DNA from: DUML01 sp050949905
GTDB lineage: Bacteria > Bacillota > Desulfitobacteriia > Desulfitobacteriales > Syntrophobotulaceae
DNA: 64,000 nucleotides
Direction: 5' to 3'
Assembly: GCA_050949905.1 (NCBI GenBank)
Contig: JBMNGP010000026.1
Span: 35,877-99,876, forward strand
Shown here in pieces: positions 47,271 through 56,058 of this stretch. The notes under the pieces were generated by a model. That model worked only from the letters and a program-made list of their open reading frames with translations. It made no database searches and was not told the DNA's origin. The translations under genes and the position numbers were made by a program. The stretch's first letter is position 1. The number at the start of each line of letters is the position of its first letter.

Positions 47271-48092
47271 TCAACTAGCCGACTGATGATCTTTTGCTTT
47301 TATTTTTACGGCTATCTCCGGATAAAGCTTGTCCATGCAGTCCGGACAAATAGTATGGGTAAATTCGACGCCGGCATGTTCATAAAGGTAATTCTCAATA
47401 GACTGCCAATTGTCATCGCAAGTGTTGATGTTTTTACAATGGGAACAAATAGGAGTTAGCTTCTGAAGCGATTCACAGGCTTGCTGCATACGGGAATAAG
47501 TAAGGCTGTTCAGAACCGCCTGGCTAATGTGAACCCCTATCATCTCTAAATAGTGGACTAATTCCAGGTTAAAGTATGTTCTATTGCTTAAAAGTTTAAT
47601 TAACCCTATACAGTTTTTATCGTCTTTAATTGGTATTAATGCCACAGAGTCATAGCCATAGTATAAACAATTCGGATTCGGGGAACTTAAAAAAGAGGAT
47701 ATATTATTTGCCCAAAAACTGCCGCGAGCTGTGAAAAAGGGCAGATCCTGATCTACCTTTCCCTCCATAACCTCCCGGCATAAACATCCTACCTGCCAAG
47801 TTTTATTATTAGGGAATCTTATAGTTTGAAGTGTAGGTTTAAAAAAGCAAAGATCCGGTTCTTTAATTACATAGACACCTTCTAAACCTTCATAAGCATA
47901 ATACGGATAATTCTTACCGTCGTACAGCCGGATTCCAAGAGCCTCACAGTCTGTAATCTCTCTTAAATGTTTCAGAACTGTCCGCAGGGAATCTTTAAGG
48001 TTGAGATAATTGTTTAATTCAGCGAGCAACCTGTTTGTCCGAATCTCCCAGTCGAGTCTCTTCAGTAATTCACTAACCAGAGCTTTCGACAT
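47271..48092 (-). CDS. GAF-domain sensor protein with zinc-ribbon tail
   Basis: A 273-residue protein from ATG 48092, with GGGGGT upstream. A GAF-like domain spans about residues 25-205 (EITDCEALGIRLYDGKNYPY; CLCREVMEGKVDQDLPFFT; SVALIPIKDDKNCIGLIKLL). The tail has CSHCKNI and THTICPDCMDKLYPE, a motif that ends many PAS/response-regulator proteins. It has no output kinase, so it may be a stand-alone sensor. The gap 48093-48500 shows only short direct repeats and a TAGCTT/AAGCTA palindrome at 48221-48233. Confidence 0.82.
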   Translation of the reverse strand: MSKALVSELLKRLDWEIRTNRLLAELNNYLNLKDSLRTVLKHLREITDCEALGIRLYDGKNYPYYAYEGLEGVYVIKEPDLCFFKPTLQTIRFPNNKTWQVGCLCREVMEGKVDQDLPFFTARGSFWANNISSFLSSPNPNCLYYGYDSVALIPIKDDKNCIGLIKLLSNRTYFNLELVHYLEMIGVHISQAVLNSLTYSRMQQACESLQKLTPICSHCKNINTCDDNWQSIENYLYEHAGVEFTHTICPDCMDKLYPEIAVKIKAKDHQSAS

Positions 48093-48500
48093 AAGCAATA
48101 CCCCCTTCGTGTAACGTCTTTCCCCTTCGTGGATTGTCTCCTCCTTTCTGAGCTTATTTCAATGATAATACAATTTAGGTGAGAAAATTAGGGTATTTTG
48201 TAGTCTATCGAAATTAATTATAGCTTTAAGCTAGTATTCACTATCTCATGTTAACAATAATAATTACCTCTTGAAATAATTAATAGAATAGATGCCGGTG
48301 CCTGCCAAGGGATATTTTCGACCAGTTTCTATCTAATAACTTCTCTAAATAGTATTGAATCCTCAGCCGGTTTATTGTATGATTTAAGCAATCAACCCTA
48401 GCCCTGAAATGCCAGAATACATAGCCAAAAATTAGAACCTAATCTTTATAGTTTAATACTATCGGGTTGAAGAAAACTAAATAATTGGAGGGGTAAATAC

Positions 48501-48890
48501 ATGACTAAACTTCATGACTTGTTCAAATGCAACATCTGTGGTAATGTAGTGGAAATAGTCCATCCAGGCGCACCTGCCCTGGTCTGCTGCGGCCAGCCTA
48601 TGGAAAAACTAATTGCCAAAACAGAAGATACCGGCGGAGAAAAGCATGTCCCGGTAGTTGAAAAGGTGGATGACGGAATCAGAGTTATCGTAGGAAGTGT
48701 TGCCCACCCCATGGAGGAAAACCACTATATTAAATTCATTGAAGTAATAACCCGCTGTAAAGTTCTCCGGGGCGAACTCGATCCCGGCAAAAAAGCAGAA
48801 GCCTTTTTTGCCGTTAATCCGGAAAAGGTTTTGGAAGTCAGGGAATACTGCAACCTGCACGGCTTATGGAAAACAGCAGTTATGAGCTAG
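48501..48890 (+). CDS. dfx: desulfoferrodoxin (superoxide reductase)
   Basis: A 129-residue two-centre superoxide reductase: an N-terminal desulforedoxin site with CNICG and CCGQPM, and the catalytic iron site with EKHVP, SVAHPMEENHYI and a late Cys-x2-His (YCNLHGLW). It reduces superoxide to peroxide, which rubrerythrin (1.4 kb away) can remove. GGAGG precedes the start. Confidence 0.96.
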   Translation: MTKLHDLFKCNICGNVVEIVHPGAPALVCCGQPMEKLIAKTEDTGGEKHVPVVEKVDDGIRVIVGSVAHPMEENHYIKFIEVITRCKVLRGELDPGKKAEAFFAVNPEKVLEVREYCNLHGLWKTAVMS

Positions 48891-48976
48891 GAGCTGACAA
48901 GAGCTAGGAGCTGACTTACTATAGGGTTCGGGGCAGTGGTATTATTAGATGATTAATCAATTTCGGGAGGAACACT

Positions 48977-49483
48977 ATGCTTAAGAGGAATTCTGGCAAA
49001 ACAATTTTCATCTTTTACCTTGCTTTGCTCACCCTGCTGCTGATCTTAAGCGGCTGTTCCGGTGTGGGTAAAGGAAATGAGGCTCCGGACTTTACACTAA
49101 CTGACTTAGAAGGCAAAAGAGTAACTTTAAGCGACTTGCGTGGCAAGAATGTCTTCCTTAAATTCTGGACTTCCTGGTGTGACCCCTGTAAAGATGAAAT
49201 GCCGGATCTAGTGCAAATCCAACAGGAATACGAAGAACAAGATTTGGTTGTACTGACCGTCAATACGGGTGAAGACCAGGATACTGTTAAAAAATTCATA
49301 GAGGAAAACGGTTATACCTTCCAGGTTTTATTGGATTCGGACTTAACTGTGGCTCGCCTCTATAATACTTCCAATATCCCAGTATCATTTTTTATAAATA
49401 AAGAAGGTATTGTCGTTGAGAAAAAAGAAGGCTTAATGAGCGGAGCTGACATGAAAAAGGCAGTAGAGCTTTTGTATAAATAA
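48977..49483 (+). CDS. ResA/TlpA-like thiol-disulfide lipoprotein
   Basis: A 168-residue thioredoxin-fold lipoprotein: lipobox LILSGC (about residues 22-27), then the AhpC/TSA-like fold with the active site FWTSWCDPCKDEMPDL and a cis-Pro loop NIPVSFFI. It acts on the outer face of the membrane, probably reducing or protecting protein thiols. It lies 86 bp after dfx and may share its transcript. Confidence 0.9.
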   Translation: MLKRNSGKTIFIFYLALLTLLLILSGCSGVGKGNEAPDFTLTDLEGKRVTLSDLRGKNVFLKFWTSWCDPCKDEMPDLVQIQQEYEEQDLVVLTVNTGEDQDTVKKFIEENGYTFQVLLDSDLTVARLYNTSNIPVSFFINKEGIVVEKKEGLMSGADMKKAVELLYK

Positions 49484-49515
49484 ACCGGAATATCGTCTAG
49501 AGATACTTGATTAAA

Positions 49516-49561
49516 GGGGCCGTTGCAAAACGAAAAAATTTGCTAAGCAATGGCTCCTTTT
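49516..49561 (+). terminator. terminator after the ResA-like gene
   Basis: GGGGCCGTTGC (49516-49526) pairs with GCAATGGCTCC (49547-49557) with two wobbles, then TTTT. Confidence 0.75.
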
Positions 49562-49711
49562 GCATTACCCGCTCACCACGCCTTGCTGCTACAGCTACTG
49601 CACCTAAACCTTTGGGTACTCTACCCGATGTGAACCACGGTGCGGTTTAACGCTGTATCAGCTGCGCTCACGACGCTTCTCTGCTTTAGCGGTTCGCTAA
49701 GTAATGCAAAA
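49558..49711. repeat. 154-bp element bounded by an 11-bp perfect inverted repeat
   Basis: TTTTGCATTAC (49558-49568) and GTAATGCAAAA (49701-49711) bound a GC-richer block with short GCTG/CAGC hairpins and no open frame. It may be a structured RNA or a small non-autonomous mobile element. Confidence 0.45.
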
Positions 49712-49827
49712 AATATACTTATTTTCTGAGATTAAAGCTTAATTCTTTGCTGGAATGAGGGTATATTTTTCCGGCGCTAAGAAATAGTACTATAAGAAAC
49801 TAGTAAAAAGCTTTAGCGGAGGTATTT

Positions 49828-50040
49828 ATGCATCAGTGGACAAGTTTCCCTCAACGAGAGAGGCAATTAAGATCCAATAACTATAAGCCCTTTTATAACT
49901 CCCTCCATGAAGAGGCGATAACCAGTGAACTCTGTCCTGCCTGTAATCTTAACTTAAAATATATTGGCTATAAAAGCCCATATCGGTACCGGGCTTTTAT
50001 GTACTGCGGAACCTGTAGCTATTGGGAGGAATATCTCTAA
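49828..50040 (+). CDS. small zinc-ribbon protein, unknown
   Basis: A 70-residue protein with two CxxC knuckles (ELCPACNLN and YCGTCSYW) and GCGGAGG upstream. It probably binds one zinc ion. No family is recognised. It is followed within 60 bp by another small gene. Confidence 0.65.
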   Translation: MHQWTSFPQRERQLRSNNYKPFYNSLHEEAITSELCPACNLNLKYIGYKSPYRYRAFMYCGTCSYWEEYL

Positions 50041-50099
50041 GAAATCAAACACTCGCGGATGGAAAAAAGTAAGAACTACTCTCCAAGGAGGTAATACCG

Positions 50100-50354
50100 G
50101 TGGATCCTAACCTTGAAGAACTGCTTGAGAAATTGGACTGCACCAGGGTTAGCCTGGAAAACGAATCTAATTACGCCGTCCTCTGGCTCAGTGAAACTAT
50201 AGATTTTTTAAACAATAATGATTTGGCCATGGCTCAGTGGTCCTTCAAAAAATACTTGGAAGTACTTAATAATATCGATATTGAGCTCTATAAAAAAACC
50301 GGAGCTATTCTTAAAGAGAAGCTCCGGCAGCTCATTCCCTCATCATCCGAATAA
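50100..50354 (+). CDS. small helical protein, unknown
   Basis: An 84-residue, all-helical acidic protein (LEELLEKLDCTRVSLENESN; AMAQWSFKKYLEVLNNIDIE) starting at GTG 50100 after AAGGAGGT. Its last 23 bp overlap the end of the convergent GGDEF gene. It has no recognised family. Confidence 0.6.
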   Translation: MDPNLEELLEKLDCTRVSLENESNYAVLWLSETIDFLNNNDLAMAQWSFKKYLEVLNNIDIELYKKTGAILKEKLRQLIPSSSE

Positions 50355-51945
50355 ATTCAGCCAGCAAATCCGGATCATAGTGCCGCCCGGAGAAAGTATT
50401 AAGGTCTTCCAGAGCCTGTTCTTTAGTCATACCATCTTTATAATTGCGGATGGTAGTCATAGCATCAAAGCTGTCAATGATTCTTAAAATCCGGGCTCCC
50501 AGAGGGATTTCCTCCCCTTTTAGACCCAGCGGATAGCCGCTGCCGTCAAAATTTTCATGATGGAAACGGACAATGTCGGCCGTACCCTTTAAGGATTTTA
50601 AGGGCCTGATAATGTCTGCTCCCCATTGAGGGTGCTGTTTAAGCACTGCCCACTCTTCTTGGCTAAGTTTGCTCGGTTTGTTCAATATCTCCCTAGCCAC
50701 TTCAATTTTGCCGATATCATGCAGCAAAGCGCTGTAGACTAGCTCTTGCAGGCTCTCTTGCTCCAGACCTATTCTCTTACCGAGCTTTTGGGCTAATTGC
50801 ATAGTCCTTTCAGAATGGCCGTAAGTATACTTATCCTTGGCATTAATCACCATAGTTAAGGTCCGGATGGAATTAAAGATATCCCTTTCCTCTTCAATTA
50901 AACCGAGGCTTAATTCATCAAAGACCGAATAATAGGTCTCCACTTTGTTTTTGCTGACGAATTTAGCCTTGTATAAGGCCTCATCCGCTTTTTGAATGAG
51001 CTTTTCTTTATTATTAGCCATGGCAGGGTATTCAGCAATGCCTACGGACACAGTAAGCTTACCTTTGGGTAAAAGCTCCCTGCCTGGAAAAGGAGTCTCT
51101 TCAATCTTACTCCTGATATTCTCACCCAAAACCTTGGCTTGCTCTATCTTAATCCCCGGAAGGATCAGCGCAAACTCTTCCCCTCCGTATCTGGCGCAAT
51201 AACATTTTTCAGGTGTAGCGTTTTCCAAGATCTCTGCCATTTGTTTTAAGACCTGGTCTCCTTTTTGGTGGCCGAAAGAGTCATTGTATACTTTAAAATA
51301 ATCTAAATCCAGCATAATCAGGCTTAAATTCTCTTTAGTTTTTTCGGCTTTCTGCAGCTCTTGATCCAGGATCCTCTGAAAGGAGCGATGATTGAGAAGA
51401 TCCGTCAAACCATCGTTATGAGCTAATCTCTCCAGCTTCTTCTCAATATCCATTTCTGCTTCCCGCATATTTCCGAGGAGCCAGGCTACGAGGATATATA
51501 CTATACAGTACATGAGATCACTGTCGATAGAGGTAAAACTTCTTTTAAAGCTGACGAAAAATAACACGACCAGAGAACAAAGACAGGTATACAGCGAATG
51601 TTTGGTGCCATATTTTAAAGCCATAATAATAATTGGCATTATAAGCAAGATTTGAAAAGCATTATTGTTCAAATATATTAGAAAAATAGCCGACACCAGA
51701 TAGTAGAAAAGATTCACGCCATAGTCTATCGGTATATTATTATAGTGAATACTTAAAAGCCTTACTAAGACAATTAGAGGCAAGACGACAAAAAACATCA
51801 CCGTCGAATGATAATAACCAATCTGATAGGTCAGTTGGTCTTTAAAACTAACAGCAACCAGGATAAGCATGGCCAGCAAACAGAAAGAGATTACCTGGGA
51901 AGCTAAGATATATTTTTCTTGTTTTTGTTTATCATTATGCAGCAT
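50332..51945 (-). CDS. GGDEF + HD-GYP cyclic-di-GMP enzyme, membrane-bound
   Basis: A 537-residue protein: five or six N-terminal helices (about 10-150, no recognised ligand domain), a GGDEF domain with the active YGGEEFALI and IMLDLDYFKVYNDSFG, then an HD-GYP domain with HDIGK and HHENFDGSGYPLGLKG. Both signature motifs are intact, so it may both make and degrade c-di-GMP. It lies 45 bp after agrD with only a hairpin between, so it could be co-transcribed with the peptide-signalling genes. GAGAGG precedes the start. Confidence 0.9.
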   Translation of the reverse strand: MLHNDKQKQEKYILASQVISFCLLAMLILVAVSFKDQLTYQIGYYHSTVMFFVVLPLIVLVRLLSIHYNNIPIDYGVNLFYYLVSAIFLIYLNNNAFQILLIMPIIIMALKYGTKHSLYTCLCSLVVLFFVSFKRSFTSIDSDLMYCIVYILVAWLLGNMREAEMDIEKKLERLAHNDGLTDLLNHRSFQRILDQELQKAEKTKENLSLIMLDLDYFKVYNDSFGHQKGDQVLKQMAEILENATPEKCYCARYGGEEFALILPGIKIEQAKVLGENIRSKIEETPFPGRELLPKGKLTVSVGIAEYPAMANNKEKLIQKADEALYKAKFVSKNKVETYYSVFDELSLGLIEEERDIFNSIRTLTMVINAKDKYTYGHSERTMQLAQKLGKRIGLEQESLQELVYSALLHDIGKIEVAREILNKPSKLSQEEWAVLKQHPQWGADIIRPLKSLKGTADIVRFHHENFDGSGYPLGLKGEEIPLGARILRIIDSFDAMTTIRNYKDGMTKEQALEDLNTFSGRHYDPDLLAEFIRMMRE

Positions 51946-51961
51946 ATTATTCCTCTCAATA

Positions 51962-51990
51962 GAATAAGGTGGGGATACCCCACCTTATTC
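51962..51990 (-). other. perfect hairpin between agrD and the GGDEF gene
   Basis: GAATAAGGTGGGG (51962-51974), ATA loop, CCCCACCTTATTC (51978-51990). It abuts the agrD stop. There is no long T run, so it may be a partial terminator or an mRNA-end stabiliser. Confidence 0.7.
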
Positions 51991-52113
51991 TTATTTTTGT
52001 AAAGACTTAGGTGCTTTGGGTTGGTAAGCCCAGTAAAAACAGGCAAATACGGAACTTGCTGTAGCTAAGAGTACAATTGCGGATGTAATAAGAGTGTAGA
52101 CAATCCTTTTCAT
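51991..52113 (-). CDS. agrD: AgrD-type cyclic peptide pheromone precursor
   Basis: A 40-residue peptide encoded from ATG 52113 to TAA 51991. It has a basic amphipathic leader (MKRIVYTLITSAIVLLATAS), then ACFYWAYQPKAPKSLQK. Cys25 followed by Y-Q-P-K-x-P-K-S-L matches the cyclic lactone autoinducer (AgrD-like) consensus; AgrB would cleave and cyclise through Cys25, giving a ring such as CFYWA or CFYWAY. Its AAGGAGG site lies within the 3' end of agrB, whose stop is 3 bp upstream, the standard agrBD order. The exact mature peptide cannot be read from sequence. Confidence 0.92.
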   Translation of the reverse strand: MKRIVYTLITSAIVLLATASSVFACFYWAYQPKAPKSLQK

Positions 52114-52115
52114 CC

Positions 52116-52700
52116 TTAGCCCTCCTTTTTTTTAATATTAAATACCGGCAGCAAGGTCATAGTCTGGTAGAATACTCCCAGTACTGCACTGGTATTCACA
52201 ACAATGTTATTGTTAAAAATAATTAAAGCCATAGTAAGAATAATATAACTTACAGAAGCTATTTTTAAATTTCTTCTTAAAGTCTGGGAATGAATAGGTT
52301 TGGCCTCACAATCTACCGGGGCAAGGATAGCTGTGATTATTAAGGATAGAAGCAAAATACCTAAAGCCAAGGTAGTGCTGTATAATTCATACTTGACAAC
52401 TTCTTTGGCTGCTACTCCAATGAAAGCGTAGATTACAGCACCGAAAGTTAAACATTTGAAAGGTGTATCAAAATGAGCACCTCCGGATAAACGCCGTAAC
52501 AAGCCGCCTGATAAAGCAGCGATAATTGCCGGAACAACAGCTTGCAAGAAGAAGGCCAAAACAACTATAGCCAAGAAACCCAAGACAGTCAGCAGTGCGG
52601 TCTCAATACCGTAAGCAACAATTTCCTTCTTCTCTTCACTACACTCTAATTCTTGCGTTAGACTATCTGAGATGCGCTGACTTATTTCGGAAAGATTCAT
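52116..52700 (-). CDS. agrB: AgrB accessory gene regulator protease
   Basis: A 194-residue membrane endopeptidase that processes AgrD. ATG 52700 is chosen for AAAGGAG upstream; the longer open frame to 52784 lies inside the preceding gene. The catalytic His and Cys are in GGLLRRLSGGAHFDTPFKCL (His-x5-7-Cys as in AgrB), with about five helices. The start overlaps the end of the preceding membrane gene by 38 bp, indicating coupling. Confidence 0.92.
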   Translation of the reverse strand: MNLSEISQRISDSLTQELECSEEKKEIVAYGIETALLTVLGFLAIVVLAFFLQAVVPAIIAALSGGLLRRLSGGAHFDTPFKCLTFGAVIYAFIGVAAKEVVKYELYSTTLALGILLLSLIITAILAPVDCEAKPIHSQTLRRNLKIASVSYIILTMALIIFNNNIVVNTSAVLGVFYQTMTLLPVFNIKKKEG

Positions 52701-53154
52701 TTGCTTTTTCCTTTCTCCTTTGCCATGTAATAATGATAAAAGATAATAAAAATAAGATAAGAATCTGTGGCCAGGTAAGAACAATTCTCTCGACTATATT
52801 CTCATTAAGCATCTCATACGATTTATCGAAAAGCCGAGTTAATAAGTATAAAGATGTTGTTTCGGTTATGATAAGGGTAAGTACCGCCAATAATGCGGTT
52901 CTCAATGCTGTTATAATTGTTACATCACAAGTTTGAACCAAAAAAATGAACAACATTCCCATGACAATAATGGTATGAACCCCGAAGGTTGGCGAAAGCA
53001 TCCTGATGAAATAAGTAATAAAGGCTAAGATTACACCAAAGCTTATTATCTTAGACCATTTTAAAGTAATCTTTGCAAGAGCAAAGCTGAAGGTTACAAA
53101 AGCAATATGCTCCGGAATGCCCTGGAAAATAAAAGCCAGCAATGGGATCTCCAT
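52663..53154 (-). CDS. Agr-linked membrane protein A (paralogue of the next gene)
   Basis: A 163-residue, five-helix protein beginning MEIPLLAFIFQGIPEHIA, with a basic tail. It shares the start MxIPxLAFIFQGIPExIAxVT and the helix layout with the protein at 53186-53647, so they are tandem duplicates. No catalytic motif is seen. The helical bundle resembles the sensor part of AgrC-like kinases without a kinase domain (inference by eye). It overlaps agrB, so it is almost certainly in the same operon. AAGGAG precedes the start. Confidence 0.75.
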   Translation of the reverse strand: MEIPLLAFIFQGIPEHIAFVTFSFALAKITLKWSKIISFGVILAFITYFIRMLSPTFGVHTIIVMGMLFIFLVQTCDVTIITALRTALLAVLTLIITETTSLYLLTRLFDKSYEMLNENIVERIVLTWPQILILFLLSFIIITWQRRKEKANESFRNKSAHLR

Positions 53155-53185
53155 TTTTCTCCTTCCATGAAATAAAAAATTTTTA

Positions 53186-53647
53186 TCAAACTTTTTTTGT
53201 TGTCTTTTTAATTTGGATTTGCAAAACTATGTAGGCTGCTATAAATACAACAATAACCTGTGGCAATGTCATAAGAATTCTTAACAAAGTATTTTCATAA
53301 AGCATATCAAAGGTTAAACCAAAGAGCGGCATGAGTAATCCTAAACACAAGGTTTCAGAAATAATCGTCGCCAAATTACTGATTAAGCAAGCAATTAATA
53401 CCGTATTTACATTATTACTACCAAGCCATAGCAATAGGATAAAAAATAGCACTATTAACAAAACAGTATGAATGCCAAAGGTAATTGGCAACAGTCTTAA
53501 AACATAAGATGTTGTGGCTATTATTAAACCAATGAAAACAATCTTTTTCCACTGTAAAGGAATGCGGGCTATGACAAAAGCAAGGGTAACCATGGCGATA
53601 CTTTCCGGAATACCTTGAAAAATAAAGGCTAAAAACGGTATCTTCAT
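53186..53647 (-). CDS. Agr-linked membrane protein B
   Basis: A 153-residue, five-helix protein, MKIPFLAFIFQGIPESIAMV to a Lys-rich end (KKTTKKV). It is 31 bp upstream of its paralogue and 99 bp downstream of the PAS kinase. Two tandem copies next to agrBD suggest a dimeric receptor, transporter partner or immunity protein; none of these is shown. Confidence 0.75.
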   Translation of the reverse strand: MKIPFLAFIFQGIPESIAMVTLAFVIARIPLQWKKIVFIGLIIATTSYVLRLLPITFGIHTVLLIVLFFILLLWLGSNNVNTVLIACLISNLATIISETLCLGLLMPLFGLTFDMLYENTLLRILMTLPQVIVVFIAAYIVLQIQIKKTTKKV

Positions 53648-53746
53648 TATTTTCCTCCGCTATTATTACATTTTTAACAAGTATTCTATATTTTTTTAAT
53701 TCTCCTTGGTAATGAGCAAAAATAATACTTTTGTCCTAAAAAATTT

Positions 53747-55581
53747 TTATTCTGCATTCTTCTTACCAGGGATCGGAAATTTAATATAGAATGTTGTACC
53801 GCTCTGGCCAGTGTTGAATTCAAATTTGGCTTGGTGTCGCCGGGCAATCCCTACGGAAATAGCCAGTCCTAAACCTGTTCCGGTTTCTTTGGTTGTCATA
53901 AAAGGTGTGCCAATTTTCCCTTGAACTTCTTCAGGTATCCCCTTCCCCTCATCACTAATAGCTAAAACAACCCTGTCTGTTTCCAAATAAGTGCTAATCT
54001 CTACTTTGCCTCCGGGCGGTGTTTCCTCCAGGCCGTTACGCACCAGATTTAAAATTAACTGCCTGATCTCGGATTCATTTAACTCCAAAACAGGAACTAC
54101 ACCCAAATTAGTAAGAACATCTTTATTGTCATTAAAAGCATCGGCCTGCAACATAGGATAAATACGGGTGATTATTTCATTAATATCCTCCATTTTGGTA
54201 CTGTCCGAATTAGCTTTGGCTAGGGATAAGAAATCAGTAATAATTCCGTTAGCCCGATCTATTTCTGAAATCATTATCTCCATATATTCTTTTTTCTGGG
54301 CAGAGTCTGTTTTTTCTTTCAGCATCTGCAGGAATCCTCTGACCGTAGTCAGGGGATTACGAACCTCATGACTGATCCCGGCCGCCATCTGGCCAATCAG
54401 ATTCAGCCTTTCCAGTCTGGAGAGTTCCTGTTCTTTTTGTTTCAGTTCAGTTATATCCCGAAAAAAAACATTCAAGCCCTGGGCAAAAGGATAGGCATGA
54501 AACTCATAATATCTACCCTCAGAGGGAAGCTGTTCCTCCCAGTGCAAAGAAATATTCTCTTCCATCACTTTATGAAGGTTATTGAGGGAACACTTCCCAA
54601 AGAAATCAGGCAGTTCTTCCCAGATACTTTTGCCGATTAAGTGAGTCTGTTCCCTTCCTAACATTTTCTGGGTTTCTTCATTAACAAATGTAAAGCACCA
54701 CCTCCTATCCAGGGAAAAGAAACCGTCGGAAATTCCCTGCATGATTGTAATCAGCTTAGTATTGGACTCCTCTAAGCGATTATTCAACAATTCCAGGCTG
54801 GCCAAATGATTGCGAATTTTTTCATAGACCGGCCTCAGCTCAGGTAAATTAAGCTCGGCCCTGCTGGTAAGACTATCTTTTATAATCATGGTGGTGAACT
54901 CGTCTAAGGCGGATTGAATGGCAACCAGATTTCTCTTGATCAGCAATATAACTAAGATCCAGATTAAAAGACTGGGAATAAAGTATTTCGAGTAACCAAG
55001 GTAAGAATCATAAAGAATCCCGTCTGATTTGAGCATTGCCCAGGTATAGCCCACAGTTTCACCCTCGTAATGAACCGGAACAACTGCGGCAATAATTCTC
55101 TTACTATCCCCATTAAGTACTTTCGCATCGGAAACAAACGAAGGCTCCCCAACGTCTTGTTGCAGCAACAACTTAAGCTTCTGCTCAAGATCATGAATCA
55201 TATTACCGTCTTTAACAGGAGGATAGGACATTGTTCCATGTAAACATCCCGATCATAATAACCAATCATAATATTTTTGTTCTCCTGCGAAAGCTTGGCT
55301 AAAAAATCTTCAAATAAATAATTAATTTGCTCGAATTTCTCCAGGTTATCGAAATATTTATTGTCTTTGATTCCTAAAACACTTTGATATTTGGACTCTA
55401 CTTTCATTTCCATAACGGAAGCAACTTTTAACAACTCTAATTCTCTCGTTAAGACCTCTTTATCCCAGTAAATTCTAGCCAGAAAAAAATAAAGAATTAG
55501 TAAAATGCCAAAGATCAAGACGGTAATTTTCATCATTGTGGATTGAATCACGGACTTATTACTTGCCAATCCCCTACCCAC
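53747..55581 (-). pseudogene. PAS sensor histidine kinase, frameshifted in the sensor domain
   Basis: A split kinase. The N-terminal part (start GTG 55581) has a membrane helix (KITVLIFGILLILYFFLARI) and an extracytoplasmic region ending in MIGYYDRDV. The frame then breaks near 55200-55240 and continues from about 55231 as SYPPVKDGN and the rest of the sensor, a second helix (SLLIWILVILLI), a PAS domain (MQGISDGFFSLDRRW), HisKA (His in GISHEVRNPLTTV) and HATPase with GTGLGLAISVGIARRH. Kinase motifs are intact. The break may be a real mutation or a sequence error. No response regulator is adjacent. Confidence 0.85.
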
Positions 55582-55655
55582 TCCACTGCAAAGATATTTC
55601 TCTTTAACATATATCTTATTTTAATGAAATTTTTACCAAAATAAAAGATGTAAAG

Positions 55656-55703
55656 TGTCGAATATCAATAAATAATAATCAGATATAGAATAATTTTTCG
55701 ACA
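55656..55703. promoter_or_regulatory. inverted pair of perfect Spo0A boxes
   Basis: TGTCGAA at 55656-55662 on the plus strand and TGTCGAA on the minus strand at 55697-55703 face each other 34 bp apart, 75-120 bp upstream of the kinase start. The match to the 0A-box consensus TGNCGAA is exact. The rest of the gap to 56058 has no gene. Confidence 0.5.
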
Positions 55704-56058
55704 ATTCTATTATAACCCCGAACTATCTAAACGTCAGCACATAAGGGCTTTTTTTGCAGAACACTTCTCGCCAAGGAATTCTATAGTTCTTAAGTCCCAG
55801 CCGATTACTCCCCTTGTGGTTACTTTGGGATTCATGGCTTCCTCAACGGGAAAAGCATACTGCCGAAGCTTAAAAGTACCTAGTCTGCTTTCTGCAAAAA
55901 ATATGGAAAGTGGTATTTTAAGGCTGAAGATAACAAATACTTAAGAAGGATAACAAACATGGAAAACGCTAATAAATATTTGAGAATAGTTGACGAATGC
56001 TTAAAAATGCCAATAGTCGAGATTAAATACTAAGAATATTGGACAAAGGAAGATCAAC

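Noticed and set aside
52701..52784. Longer N-terminus for AgrB
   Set aside because: It lies inside the preceding membrane gene in another frame; ATG 52700 has an AAAGGAG site and gives the usual AgrB start.
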